From Acholoe squamosa (taxonomy: Eukaryota; Annelida; Polychaeta; Phyllodocida; Polynoidae): a DNA stretch of 64,000 nucleotides. Made by a program: the position numbers and the translations under genes. Shown here in pieces: positions 11,905 to 23,616 of this stretch (positions are counted from its first letter, which is position 1; each line of letters begins with the position of its first letter). The notes under the pieces were generated by a model. It saw only the letters and a list, made by a program, of their open reading frames with translations. It made no database searches and was not told where the DNA came from. The stretch spans positions 16,666,324-16,730,323 of the forward strand of contig OX439037.1 in the NCBI GenBank assembly GCA_949317995.1. Reading direction: 5' to 3'.

Positions 11905-14284
11905 AGGTTTCAATAGTTAATGAACCTTTCAGGTAACTGTGTTTAATAAATGTAAATATTTTGCTATATTTTTGGACATACTAATCGTGTCCTTGTAAAA
12001 GGGTAAAGTCTTCGGCTACATGCCTCTTATTTTGTCTTTTTCATTATAATGCGAAAGCGCAACATTGGTTATTCATAGTCATCTTTGAGGAATTCATCAA
12101 GAATGAGTGTATCAATTTTTCACTGCCACATAATACCGATGTGTCATTTAAACCACCTGGCACATTCAACAGACTTGTGGATAGTGTAGGCACAAAATGT
12201 TGATCTCTCATCATTGAACACACATGGATAAGACTCCACCTTTGAGTGGATGTTATCTGCCCACTGAGGGCCTAAACCCATTACACGATTGTAAAACTGG
12301 CCGATTATACCAAGCTAGAGAGACTGCACGTCAAAATTCTTTGCAGAATCGGCCATTGTAGGGGTTCATAGGGAAAATATAAAGTGTCTTGCATTCAACC
12401 CATATTGTTAAATATGCTAGACGATGTAAATCTGGGGGGAACCAAAGTTACTGCAAAATGCTTCCTCAAAGACTCAGGTTATAAAAGTTCAAGCCAGCGC
12501 ATTTCCCCTTGGGAAATTTCGGACATTTTTGATATTTTAAAATCTGATATATAGATGAAATATCCAGCAGAATCAGCAGTGTGTTGCATAACCAACTTAC
12601 ACCCACATTCTTCTCAGCAATATCAATGTGTTTACTGCAGTATTCCGCCGATAGAAGTACCAATTAGTGTAAAATCGGGTAATGGGTTTTGGACCTGAGA
12701 GGCTTATTGAATTATTCTTTTTGGCACACATTAAGCTAAAGCATTTTAATATTCTGAATGGTTAAATGCATAGTCTGTACATAGTACATGTACCTAGAAA
12801 TTAATGTGATAAAATGTCACAAATGGAATCAAAAACTTTGTATGTACTATGAGCAATTTGTATGATATTAGGTGTTCTATTTGACCTGCTCCAGCAAGTA
12901 ACAAATATAGCTCAATGTCCATGAAGTATATGATTACTTCCCATGATCGGTGAAATAATACTATACGTTGGTACATCTAGGAGCTGTCAGACAAGTTAAT
13001 TGTATTATTTTTATATTGTTCAAAGGTGCTTGTTATATAAAATACTGTTGTTTATTGTAAATGTATCAAAACATGTGTTAGGTTTTCGCAAGAGAATCAT
13101 TATAAGAATGTATATACATTGAAGTATATGCCAAAGGATATTAATATTATGATCAAGATTACGTTGGAATAAAAGAAAGATTGTATGTTCACTAACATGG
13201 CATTTATTCATGTTATGTTGAAAAGCGAATACTATAATATCTTTTCCGTGAACAAAAAGACAATTCACATAAGTGAACTCACAATAGTCATGCTGATAAC
13301 CATACAACATTGGAACATCAAACGCATTAAGCCATGTCTATTTTTTAAACAGAATTGTTCATTTTCTGATACATACATAATTGTTCATACTTAGGTTTAA
13401 TGGAAAAATCACTCCATACCAGGATGGCATCGGTCCCAGTCATGGCAGTCAAATATAATAGTACACAATGACAACTTTTAATGACAGCATTCAGTTGTGA
13501 TGTATCTGCATGATTCTGCATTGTCAGTTCTGTTTTATTCGCATGCAGTGAAATGTACACATAAGTCTATAAAATCACAATACCTTTTCTGGATAACAGC
13601 ATTTAGGCACCAATAATATTTGTTTGTGCATATAAGATTACATATAACAAGACTAAACCCTTGAGGATAACATGTGGCATATAGTTCAAATCCCCACTCC
13701 CTCTCTTATATAGATGTAAGGGTAAACTGCACCTTTGAGTAATACTAAATGAGGCAAGGCATATACTTATACACCAGAATGAGAATTTCACTCCAACATC
13801 ATAGCATTCATGAATATTCATCAGTTCAGAAACTGCAGACATAATATGACATTTACTTGGAATAATACTGAACAAATTGAGACGATGCATACTCTATAAG
13901 TATAGCCCTTGGGCCCAGTCCGTTTTTAGTACCTTTTTTTGCAGTAAACCTAGCAATGCTTTGATGATTGGTACATTATCCAATATAGCAGCATTGATTG
14001 GATAGTAATACTGCTCATACCCGACACCAGGTGGAAGCATGATACAGACAGGCCACTAGGTCATTTTATACATCTGCCAATGCTTCACCCTTTGGCCGAA
14101 TTTAAAATGAATATTCCTAGTTTAGCTAAGCTGGGTGACCCGGGTGTTTAGCAAAGGGATTTCGCCTCCCCAGACATCTCTAAGAGTATTGCTAGGTCTA
14201 CCATAAAAAATAGGTACTTCAACACAAATTCATTTGGACCAATGCCAAATTATATGCTATAACGTTTGCAACACTTTGTACGGT
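11905..14284. other. Intergenic AT-rich DNA
   Basis: No supported gene on either strand. Several open frames of 60-96 codons occur but have AT-driven composition (many I, K, N and Y), no recognisable motif and no splice context. The right end is the 3' flank of the minus-strand receptor gene. Confidence 0.6.
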
Positions 14285-15062
14285 TTATCTGGTAATTTTA
14301 TGAAGCTGTAGGCTAGAATCAGAATGTCTTTGAGCAGAACTTGAAGTTTGTTTGGACTTATCTGAGCCTGAGCTGTCATGTGCAGCCAAATGTTCCTTAC
14401 TCCCCCAGCGAGCAATATCTGGGCAATGGAACATCTTCGGCAGATGATTCCGAAAGCTTGGGCAAGCAACAACATATAAGAAGAAATTAATCGAATAGTT
14501 CATATGCTCAAGAAAAGTTGCTATTTCACGATAGATAACAACACTTTTGTCCTTTGAGGCAAAAATTGGCTTTTGTTTGACAAAGAATATCAAATGCCCA
14601 AAGGCAATTGGAGAAACAAGCAGCACGAATGCCACCATGACGCATAGCAGCATTCGGGTCGTCTTAGAGGTCGGGTCTTCAAAACTGTCCGAATTCATCA
14701 CCATCATGCTCCTTCTGATTCTGCGAGCCTTATACAGCTGAACGATAATGAGGGTAGTAAGCACTGTGAGTATTACACAAGGCACAAACGAGTAAATACT
14801 TAGCCCAACAATGAGGAAGGTTCTGTTTACGGTGACTAGTCCAGGTGGTTGAGTATTCGGACGACAGACCCCGTTGACAAGCCGGTCAGCAAAGGTGACC
14901 CAGACACCATTGTAGGTCCCAATGATGCTATAGATGAGGCAGATGCCGATGACTGCATACATTTTACGACATATGACTGGCGCCTTGAGGGGGAGACAGA
15001 CAGCAATGAACCGTTCCACACAGATGAGTACAACAAGCCAGGATGAAGTCATCTTTGCAGTT
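14285..15062 (-). CDS. Class A (rhodopsin-type) GPCR, exon 2 of 2: TM3 to C-terminus
   Basis: Second and last coding exon of a 366-residue receptor (join 17132-16810 and 15062-14285, minus strand). It starts after a CCCCACAG acceptor and completes the codon split by exon 1 (phase 2), so the protein reads YWAFRTAKMTSSWLVVL across the junction. TM3 ends LICVERFIAVC at about residues 121-128, with ERF in place of DRY. TM4 is about YAVIGICLIYSIIG. The second extracellular loop has a cysteine (NGVCRPN) that can pair with the one before TM3. TM5 contains SFVPCVILTVL, and TM6 begins TTRMLLCVMVAFVLL and carries SP. TM7 is NYSINFFLYVVACPSFR, where N-F-F-L-Y replaces NPxxY. The Ser-rich tail can be phosphorylated. 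Such receptors sense neuropeptides or related ligands at the plasma membrane. The TM3 and TM7 style recalls FMRFamide or TRH-like peptide receptors, but the ligand is unknown. Confidence 0.92.
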
Positions 15063-16809
15063 CTGTGGGGAGAGAAAAGAGAAAAGAATATATTCCTATA
15101 GTGCTCTTCAGTCTTTATAAACAAGAACAGACTTGAAATGATGTCTTGGTATAGACCTCTACTGCTATTAATTCATTAGAATAACTTTCAACTTTACATA
15201 TTTGTGACGTTATAATCAGCCCTGCACTCTACCCTGCTTTAATACTGATAATTTCCTCTGTATTCTGTATTCAACCAAAACATTATGGGCTGATTTTGAT
15301 AAATGGGGCAACTGCCCAAAATAATATTGGTGCCCTAAGTTTTATTTTCCTTATTCATGTCATTTGTAAGACTCTCACTGACCAAAAAATGGTTCATTCA
15401 CTGTCAGGAAATCTTTGATGTGTATCATGTATGTGCAATAAAGGGTACCTAATACCCCTTGTAGCCCATATATCCTAAAACACCTGATTTGTTGCCCTTG
15501 GCTATCTGAAAGTGTGTAATTTACCAGAGGTATGGACACTAACTTGTCCCTGAGCAGCCTAAGCCTGGTGATGGTGTTTTTCACACCTCAGTAGAGGTTA
15601 CAGCCAGATTAATAATGTCAGAGGTAGGGTGCTGACACACATTATAGCTAATATCAGCAGAATCCAGCCCACCCACCTATCTAGGAAAATGAGCTCAATT
15701 TCAGGCTACCTCTCCCTATACATTGATAGATTGTTATACAGGGACAGGGTACCCATCATAACATGCATTGCAGTGTGTTTTGTCACGTTTAAAGGAACCA
15801 GCAAAGATGAAAATGGTGGACCCACTGGATATGGGTCTAGACCCTTATATTAGGCTAAAGTATGAGGCCTTCCATTAAGGGTATGGGGCTACGACATGTT
15901 ATGATAGGTACCTTGTACATGGATACTTCCAGATTGATCTATCTTGTCTGATCTCATCAGAAACCAACTCCAATAACACCAAATAACCATTATGGGGGGG
16001 GGGCAAGGGGACCCCCCCGCCAAATGTCAAACGTCAAGTTTTTAAGGGAAAATGTCATGTCTAAAAATAAAGCCATGTCTCAAAATTAAAGGCTTTAGGG
16101 AACATACTTTTTTAAGGAATGGACATGTCACATGTCACTTTTTAAAGGGTTCAATATCGAAATGTCACCTCAAAATGGCCAAATGTCGCCATGTCGTTTT
16201 TTACCCCTTGGGGCCACACTATATGTTGTCAACAGGAATATTGAAGTAGTCCCCAGCCGTGACCTCAGTTGGGCGCTGTAAGTTTCTAACTTCATCTTTT
16301 ATAACCCTATGACTCTAATATCGCTTATCTCACCTAAACTCACACTGATATGGAAAATACTTGATGTGCTACTGAGAAGTAAAGATGGAATTCACTTGAG
16401 AGAGCCTGTAAATCTAGTGAAAGATAATAGATTTGACCCATAATGAGGGGACTCTTCTGGCCAGTCAATTGTTTCTTTGTTACTCTCTCTTTCTTTGTTA
16501 ATCTATCAAACTAATCATCTTCTCTTATAGCTCTCGATCACCCATTCTTTCACAATGCTAGCTTAACTCCAACACTATAGACACACATTAGAGCCTAATG
16601 CCAGTTATTCAAGGGTGAATCAACATATGATGTGATGGATCGATATGATGGATCAATGTAGGCAATACAAATCACTAAGACATAGTTTATGCATCGTAAG
16701 GGACAAATCGGCATAATGTATTAAAAGAGAGAACGACTCTCTCCTTCCCAATAAAAAAAGAAAACAAAGCAAAAATGATATAATAAAATGAAACAGTAAT
16801 ACGGCTCAC
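15063..16809 (-). other. Intron of the class A GPCR gene
   Basis: A single 1,747 bp intron in phase 2, with donor CAG|GTGAGC and acceptor CCCCACAG on the minus strand. It contains a G-run and C-run pair near 15993-16020 able to fold into a GC hairpin, and an ATGTCA-rich degenerate stretch at 16020-16200. No nested gene seen. Confidence 0.85.
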
Positions 16810-17132
16810 CTGAAGGCCCAGTAGAAGGCCTGGCAGTTGGAGTCTGAGTAGCTCCTTATGTCGGTACCGAGCAGCTCATGTACCCAGGCCTTGTTAAAGG
16901 GGAGCAGTACATTGAGCACGGTATCACTGAAGGACAGGCACACCAGGACATAGCTGGACGGGAACTTGTTAAACGGCTTACATCTCATAATGATGATGGT
17001 GAGAATATTGCCGATAACGCCAATTATCAGGAACATGGGTACCGAGAAGAAGCCGACATAGTCAAGATTGGCCTCTGGTGGTTTGGTGGTGATGTTGGTC
17101 CCATAGCTGCTGCTTGTGTTATTGGCCTCCAT
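16810..17132 (-). CDS. Class A GPCR, exon 1 of 2: N-terminus to TM3 start
   Basis: First coding exon, 107 codons plus two bases. The start ATG at 17132-17130 has A at -3 and G at +4, a strong initiation context, and is the first in frame. The extracellular N-terminus carries potential N-glycosylation sites (N4, N5 and N13). TM1 runs about residues 27-50 and holds the class A G-N signature (IGVIGNILTIII). TM2 has L-S-F-S-D in place of LAxxD. A cysteine in NCQAFYWAF, just before TM3, is the usual disulphide partner of extracellular loop 2. There is no signal peptide, as is usual for this class. The exon ends at donor CAG|GTGAGC in phase 2, which joins cleanly to the exon at 15062. The upstream promoter is not obvious. 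Confidence 0.92.
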
Positions 17133-19167
17133 GTTGGTGTATGTCTTATGGTTCTACTTGTCTGTCTTGATTTATTTCACTATTTGCTTGTGCTCCTGTG
17201 GTGTTGCCTCTGCCTGTTATTGGGTTTTTTTTTTCTGAGACCTAGAATAGAATGCTTTAAGTCTTTTGTCCCCACCTGTTTCTTCCGATTCCCAGCAAAT
17301 TCTGAAATGATTTCTTCCTTTGAAGTCTTTAAATCATTCTGTCATGCAGATCTTCTAGTTGATGAGCAAATAATGTCCTTTTACAACTCTCTTCTACACT
17401 TAAAGCCCCTTTATGTTGTAGAATTATAGGGGAGACCTTGTGTGCATCTTTCTTCTTGCAAAAAGACAGCTCCAACAATCTCTTGTTACTCTTACAAAAG
17501 CAGCACAAAATCGCCACTGAGGAACCGCAGATCTCAAGTTCCCTTCAATCTTCTCTCTGTTTTCCTGAGTCTTTCACAGGCCTCTGCTTAATCTCCAACT
17601 CCTTATGGTAGTTTTATAGTGCTGGATGGGATGTTGGTTAGTAGTAGGAGCCTGTAAGAGAGCAGAGACAGGATTGATACAACAAGTGTGGCCACCAGGC
17701 TTTATATACACAGTACAAGTAGTCACTAAGAATAAAATGTTTACTTCTAGGGATCCTGGAATCATTCTGGAATCCTAGAATTGTCTGATAGGGCGCGGTA
17801 CTAGTAAACAGTAACTTCGCTATAAGGGGATGGGAGGGGGCTATAAACCTTTAAAGCTTGATAACCCATGCATGGATGTAGCCCTGGCACGTAACTACCC
17901 AGTCTGATTTCATTAATCATGCCCAAACTCAAAATGTTGACACATTCCTAAGGGTATGCATGCTGGACCAATGCAGTCATGGCAAATAACATGCACTACA
18001 TTGGTGCATCATGATAGCCTGGGGGCATGATTGCCCCTTAAAATGTTAAGGCCGAGGGTTAAGGACACACGAGGAGGAGTAGGATGTTGAGAGATAAGGT
18101 TTCTTGTGCTACTTCCGTACATAGAACTGGTTCGATGTTTACTGCTAGATAACAGTGTCATCATGGAGAGTGGATCTCTGAGCACATGGCAGGTTTCTTA
18201 AGTTAAGGTCAAGCCTGCGTATAGAGATACAGGGAACGTATACACTGTGACCATAGTATCTATACACGACCCCTAGAAGAGAAAGAAATAATTATAATTC
18301 CTTCCGTTAGTGCTGTACATGTACTTGGAGTAGGCAAACAGCAAATTTTTCGTCCCATCATGGTAATAATACATGGGTCCATCCCAAAAGACTTAACACG
18401 ATGTAAGAAGTGGCAATACATGACTCTGCCTTAAAACCTCAGAGCCTTTTTAACAGTTGTAACATGAAAATTACCCTCACACTATTTTCAACCCCGCTTT
18501 CAACTCCTCATCAAGCTTTTAGTCATCGTGATGAAATTCGAAACAGTGATACCTACATGCTAATCAAATAATTCTACAAATCCATTCTGGCAACATCCAA
18601 AAATAAATGCCACTTGCAATTGAATTTGACTGTGTCTGGTTTTGTATATATATGTTTCCAATTTCAAGCTTTTAGCTTTATTTCCTAATGGCTCAGAGAC
18701 CTACTATAGTCATAATGGCGCCAATGTAATCCTATACCCAGGACTTGTACTTGTAAACAATGCCTTATGACTAATACTTGAGATAAGCAGCTGTGACTAC
18801 ACATGAGTAGCAGTAGTCTGAAGGAATGTAGTATTGAGGCATATCGAGAACATTTCTATGGTAGGGGGGCATACCGTATCACTCAATGAGTATGTTATTT
18901 ACTATAAGAGATAATAGATTTGGATACTACTATGACATGTTGCTGGAATACACAATAATATATATTGAGTATCATTCGGAAAGCTATAGGGTTATTCACA
19001 CAGAGCTTTGGAAACAATGTTTGATGAAGCAAAAAAGAAAGATGAAAATATTTTCATCCGACCAACTTCAGCAAAGCAGCAGGAAGACTAGTTCTTCTTT
19101 TTTTTAAGACCTTTTTTTATGATTGGTGCCATAAAAGAATTTCTTATGGTTAATGAAGCCTACCTAT
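17133..19167. other. 5' flank of the GPCR gene and intergenic DNA
   Basis: No gene seen. The first few hundred bases are pyrimidine-rich on the plus strand and should contain the receptor promoter and 5' UTR. I could not identify a TATA box or initiator with confidence. Confidence 0.5.
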
Positions 19168-19312
19168 AGGGAACGTTCAACAATTACGTCACTGCTTAGG
19201 GGGTGGGGGGTCTTTGGGTTCCTCTATATGTTCCATACAAAAAAAGTGACAAGGGGGTGGGTGGGTCCTGAAAAATGCCTAAATAACGGTGATATAATTG
19301 TTGAACGTTCCC
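19168..19312. mobile_element. Short hAT-like MITE (145 bp)
   Basis: The left end AGGGAACGTTCAACAATTA is mirrored by TAATTGTTGAACGTTCCC on the right. The flanking octamers are CTACCTAT (19160-19167) and CTACCTCT (19313-19320), seven of eight matching, as expected for an older 8 bp hAT-type target duplication. The centre is G-rich. No coding capacity. Confidence 0.72.
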
Positions 19313-19953
19313 CTACCTCTTTGCCCATATGCAATATCTCCCCTTTACCCCTCCCCCTTTCCTACTAACTTCCATCTGAAACTCCGACAACATCATTGAA
19401 TAGCTGCTATGTATAGAGAAGTTACATTTATAAACAGAATACCAGACATTGACTCAAAACGCTGGATCTCACCTTTTTGCCGACCTCTAGTTTGGAATTT
19501 CAATTAAAGGTAGGTCAATCACCCATTCACATCTAGAATCAAAATGAATGAAAAATGATAATACCGGCATTCTTACGTTGACCAACCTTTGAATCAGTGA
19601 TAGATCAAAGGCCAAAAACTCAGTCCCCTTTCTTTTTACATATTATTATAATCCAAAGCAACCATTAATGGTATAACGTAGAAAATAATTATAAGGCATA
19701 ATTCAAGTCTATGTCATTGTGAACCCACTAAGTATGAGCAAGTTCTTATTACGAACTATAGCAGTGATGGAGTCACACTGGGGGTGTAGTATTGTTTTAC
19801 TAGGTTCGTTCTATCTGGTTTGTATCAGTGTGTTTTTGACTGAGGGGGTGTACGTGTACATGACCATGCAAATACCTCGTCAATGATACAAGGGGACCAT
19901 GTACAACTACTGTCACTACTTTGTGGGTCTGTGCTAGGTAATATGACGTTCAG
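19313..19953. other. Intergenic DNA
   Basis: No gene or defined repeat recognised on either strand. Confidence 0.5.
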
Positions 19954-20313
19954 GAGGGTGTTGCTCCTATAGTAAAAGGAAGAGCTGGCTAAAGATGCCC
20001 TCATTTCCAGTCCTTTCTTTTCATGTAGCTATAACCTGTCCCTTTTGTTGCTCACAAGTGTCCATTCAAGTATGGTGCTAAAAAAGGGGGATTCGAGTAG
20101 GTACCTAGTTGGGAGAAGTCAGTCAGTATAATATACTGTAGAGTGTGTGATGTGAGTAAGTACCTGAAGGTGCAGCTCTCTCTGTTTTAAACAAGGCAGG
20201 TGACTTTTCAGACTGATGTGGTGAGTGCAAGTACGTTGGTGAAGCAGTGCACAACTTGTTTAGAAAAGAGGGCACATACTGACATCTCTTTTTACAATAG
20301 GAGCAACACCCTC
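19954..20313 (+). mobile_element. CWG-targeting MITE, copy 2 (360 bp)
   Basis: Starts GAGGGTGTTGCTCCTATAG and ends AATAGGAGCAACACCCTC, with CAG on both flanks (19951-19953 and 20314-20316). It shares its interior with copies 1 and 3, for example TAAAAAAGGGGGATT, GGTACCTA, TATAATATACT and TTTAAACAAGGCAG. The terminal match is near perfect, so the insertion is fairly young. Confidence 0.9.
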
Positions 20314-21406
20314 CAGAACTTCCAAGTGTGATTTAATGCTTAAAGGACTACTAAAGTATTGATGCATTAGCTCGCCAACTTCACTGGTGTATGTTAGTGT
20401 TGGACGACTTCCCAAAAAGCTGCATTCAAATATACCATCGGCCTTTGAAGGGTTAATTCCATCCAATGTAACTGTAAATGTAACAGACTCTACTTGCGTG
20501 CCCCCTGGTTGTGCAGGAAACAACTAGCATAGCAGTGGATTGTTTTGTTGTTTTTGTTGTTTCTTTTGTTGATGTTGTTGTTTTTGAGGAAGTGAGTGAT
20601 TCAGAACAAAAATGTATTTTAGATCTGGAGGACCTGAGTCTTTACTCACGCAGCATCACAGCAATGAAAATCATGTATGGTACGTCAATGTTTCATTTAC
20701 ATGAGTGGGCTTATCTACTTTATATGACGCTGTTATCAAGTGTACCTAACACAATAAGAGATTACTCAGTAAATGGAAATATGGTGTACTGTTATCCCTT
20801 ATGGTGAATTTTACCAAGCATTTCATTTTCCATAATGAAAAACAAAATGTCTATTTGACTCCTTTCTTATATTGTGTGACCGGTATATACTAGGTGACAA
20901 CAAAAAACTATGAATTTTTCGTGTTTTTTTTCTTCAACACCATTTACTCAAAGAGAGAAGTGTTCTTATAGTTGAGCCTGTTTACATGCCAAATCTGTAT
21001 GGCACTGTACATAATGGCTATTGGTAATTCAAGTGAATTTGACATTGCTGTTTACTTCATTTCGCCATATCATTAGAACGGTATAGTCATTAATGGGAAT
21101 GAACAGGACTGTTCATTATTGCAAATATATACACAACACTTAATAAGAGTCAGGCTGTTGATAACACTTATCACTCAAACATTCCACCTATTCAAGTTCC
21201 AATATTTAAGTTTGATCATTCCAGGGTTAGTTCTCACAAAATATAGAAAAACTCTCCGAAAAGTTTCAGATTTGCCTAGATGCATTAGAAGGTGTTCTGT
21301 GTTATGTTGCACATGAAATATGAAATTACGATCTCAGGAGTGATAGCTTCTTAACAAAAAGGGGGGGGGATTAAGGGGGGCCAAAACATTTTCGAACAAA
21401 AACTTT
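20314..21406. other. Intergenic DNA
   Basis: No supported gene. Frames near 20511-20807 are made of GTT-rich low-complexity sequence. A GAAGGGTTAATTCCATCC string near 20448 recurs near 45522 at the right end of another small element, so it may be an element remnant. Confidence 0.5.
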
Positions 21407-21625
21407 TAAGGTCGAATCCGACATGGTGATTTAGGGCTCAAATATCTCTGCGATTTTGTCCCTTGCACTCTTGGGGCCTTCCTGAGCCCCTTTATCGCAA
21501 GGATAACTGCTTAATTGGTCTCAATTCACTGTTGGATTCGGTATAAGTTGAAGACCCCAAAATCGCAAGGGACAAAAATAGCAGAGATATTTGAGCGCTA
21601 AATCGCCATGTGGAATTTGACCTTT
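21407..21625. repeat. Inverted repeat with about 60 bp arms
   Basis: The left arm (about 21407-21476) includes GGTCGAATCCGACATGG, CAAATATCTCTGCGATTTTG and TCCCTTGC. The right arm (about 21565-21625) is its imperfect reverse complement, with GCAAGGGACAAAA, AGCAGAGATATTTGAG and CCATGTGG. The spacer is about 88 bp. This is probably a small foldback-type transposon remnant. A G-run lies just to the left. Confidence 0.8.
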
Positions 21626-21754
21626 TCAGCCCCTCTGAGGGTGATAAGCAGAATAATTCTACCTGTTTTCAGTGAAAAAGCCTGTACGTTACTCTGGGCA
21701 AAAGGGAGCATTCCCTAAGAAATCACCTCTCCCTACCCGATCGATTGATGCATG

Positions 21755-22198
21755 CACGGGCGTGGACTGGTTACCAGATTTAGTCTGTGTAGGTATTATC
21801 CATATGCTATAGTAAGGGTGAGAAAGTAAAGGGAACAGTGCTGCCCTCTGGTGCCTTTATTTGCTATGCACAGACCTTGATTACGGAGGTGAGGGGTTAC
21901 TTTGGCAAAGTCACCACTCACCTCCGTAATCAAGGTCTGTGCATAGCAAATAAAGGCACCAGAGGGCAGCACTGTTCCCTTTACTTTCTCGTGAACCCTT
22001 TCGGGGAGAAACGGTATGATCGGAAGTGTGTCCCTGGTACCGGTGAATATGCGAAAGTTTACTGCTCATATTTGACAAGCGAAATTGGCGCCACGTTAGC
22101 GCTTCTCCTCGAAAGACGTAACCTTACTTTCTCACCCTTACTATAGCATATGGATAATACCTACACAGACTAAATCTGGTAACCAGTCCACGCCCATG
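21755..22198. mobile_element. 444 bp nested-palindrome element with 8 bp target duplication
   Basis: Termini CACGGGCGTGGACTGG and CCAGTCCACGCCCATG match at 15 of 16 positions as inverted ends. The octamer GATGCATG flanks both sides (21747-21754 and 22199-22206). The terminal repeats run about 70-75 bp. Inside the left half is a second, perfect inverted repeat with two 74 bp arms (21820-21893 and 21917-21990) and a 23 nt loop. The following 134 bp are unpaired and CpG-rich. The 8 bp duplication and CAnGGGCG ends suggest a hAT-type element. The 102-codon frame across it is a by-product of the palindrome. Confidence 0.85.
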
Positions 22199-23616
22199 GA
22201 TGCATGGTTTCACCATCTTTTGATGTAATATTTCAAAGGAAATCAATAACAAGCATAAGATATACAATGCAATTAGTCCTCATCTTTGTTAAGATGTCAC
22301 ATTTGATGTGATCTGTCAATGTAACCGAGGCTCACTAGTAAACCTTATTTTCTAACACATCCTTGCCAGACTTGTGATCATTGACCATGATTAATTAGCT
22401 CTTCTCAGAGTGTCTAATTCCATCAACTTAATGGCTGTAGTGAAAGTTTTCCATTGTAGAATACTATAAATAGTACTCAAAGTCAAATGGGAATATCAGT
22501 AGTGTTAGATTATCTCTACAGCTTTTGTAATCCAAGAATCCCCATTAGTGCTATTGCTCATTTAGGGAAGCATGATACTTTGAATGTTTGAAGTTAGAAC
22601 AGGTCTTTGATTTTCTTTAACCATTTAAGGGCCACCTAGTAAACTCCTATCATGTTGATCAAGGATGGCTGATGACCTATGTTTATATGCCATATGGTAC
22701 TTGAATGCATCGTTGGTAAGAAACATTCAGGACCAGTACTGCAGGGTCAGCATGATGTACAGAATTAATGATCTGTTCCTACATACCATCCCTGGAATAT
22801 CTTCCTGCATCAAGACAACATTGATACATGAAGCTTGCTTAACATTTATTATCAATGGTATCGACTCTTGCATCTATGTGTAGGCCTATCTAAAGATTCA
22901 TTGTGGGGTTTGGGGGTGGCCCCATGGGAAATTGATGAATGCATTAAGGAAGGAAGGAACGAATCAAGAAGGAAGAAATGCGAAACAAGCATACAAACAC
23001 ATGAACAAACAGATGAAAAGAAAACGAGCATGTAAATACAGAAACAAATGAAGGAACTGAACAGACAATATTGAGACAAGTTGAGGAAAGAACATAATTA
23101 TGAATTAAGGCAGAGGATTACTGGGAAACTCCTAGATAACTCCTCCACTATTACTCTAAAGTGCTTACAAGCTCACAGACGTCCTCAGCTCCTCAGTCCC
23201 TCTTAGTGGTGACAGACTACCTGCTATAACATAAACACAGTGCCACACCCAGACGCCACCACTAGGGTCTAAGGCCATCCATCAGTTCTTTACACTAGAA
23301 TAGCACTTTGGTTCCTAGGTTATAGAGTTCACATTAGGGCGCTATTTGTCTTCTGTATACTCTAGGCTGTTCTATCAGCTGTGTCTATAAGAAGAAGAAA
23401 GGCTAGCATCATTTGTCTGGGGCTACAGTACTTCTATATGGCATCTATCGTTTGATGTAATATCGTTTTATTTGATATTATTTGGGACATTGATTAACTG
23501 CATCTATAGCTAAGCATGATGACCTATCTCTTTAATAAAGAGATGTATTGCATGGTGCTGATATCGTGGTGCCTATATGAGATGCAGTTTTTATGCTCAA
23601 AACCCGTACATTCCCT
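22199..23616. other. Intergenic DNA
   Basis: No gene or clear repeat. A purine-rich stretch (22940-23100) yields short Lys- or Cys/Phe-rich frames that look non-coding. Confidence 0.5.

Noticed and set aside
20260..20523. An 87-codon minus-strand frame.
   Set aside because: It overlaps the right end of the CWG MITE and has no recognisable domain.
21838..22146. A 102-codon frame across the nested-palindrome element.
   Set aside because: Most of it is the two arms of one inverted repeat read in both senses, which is not expected of a real protein.
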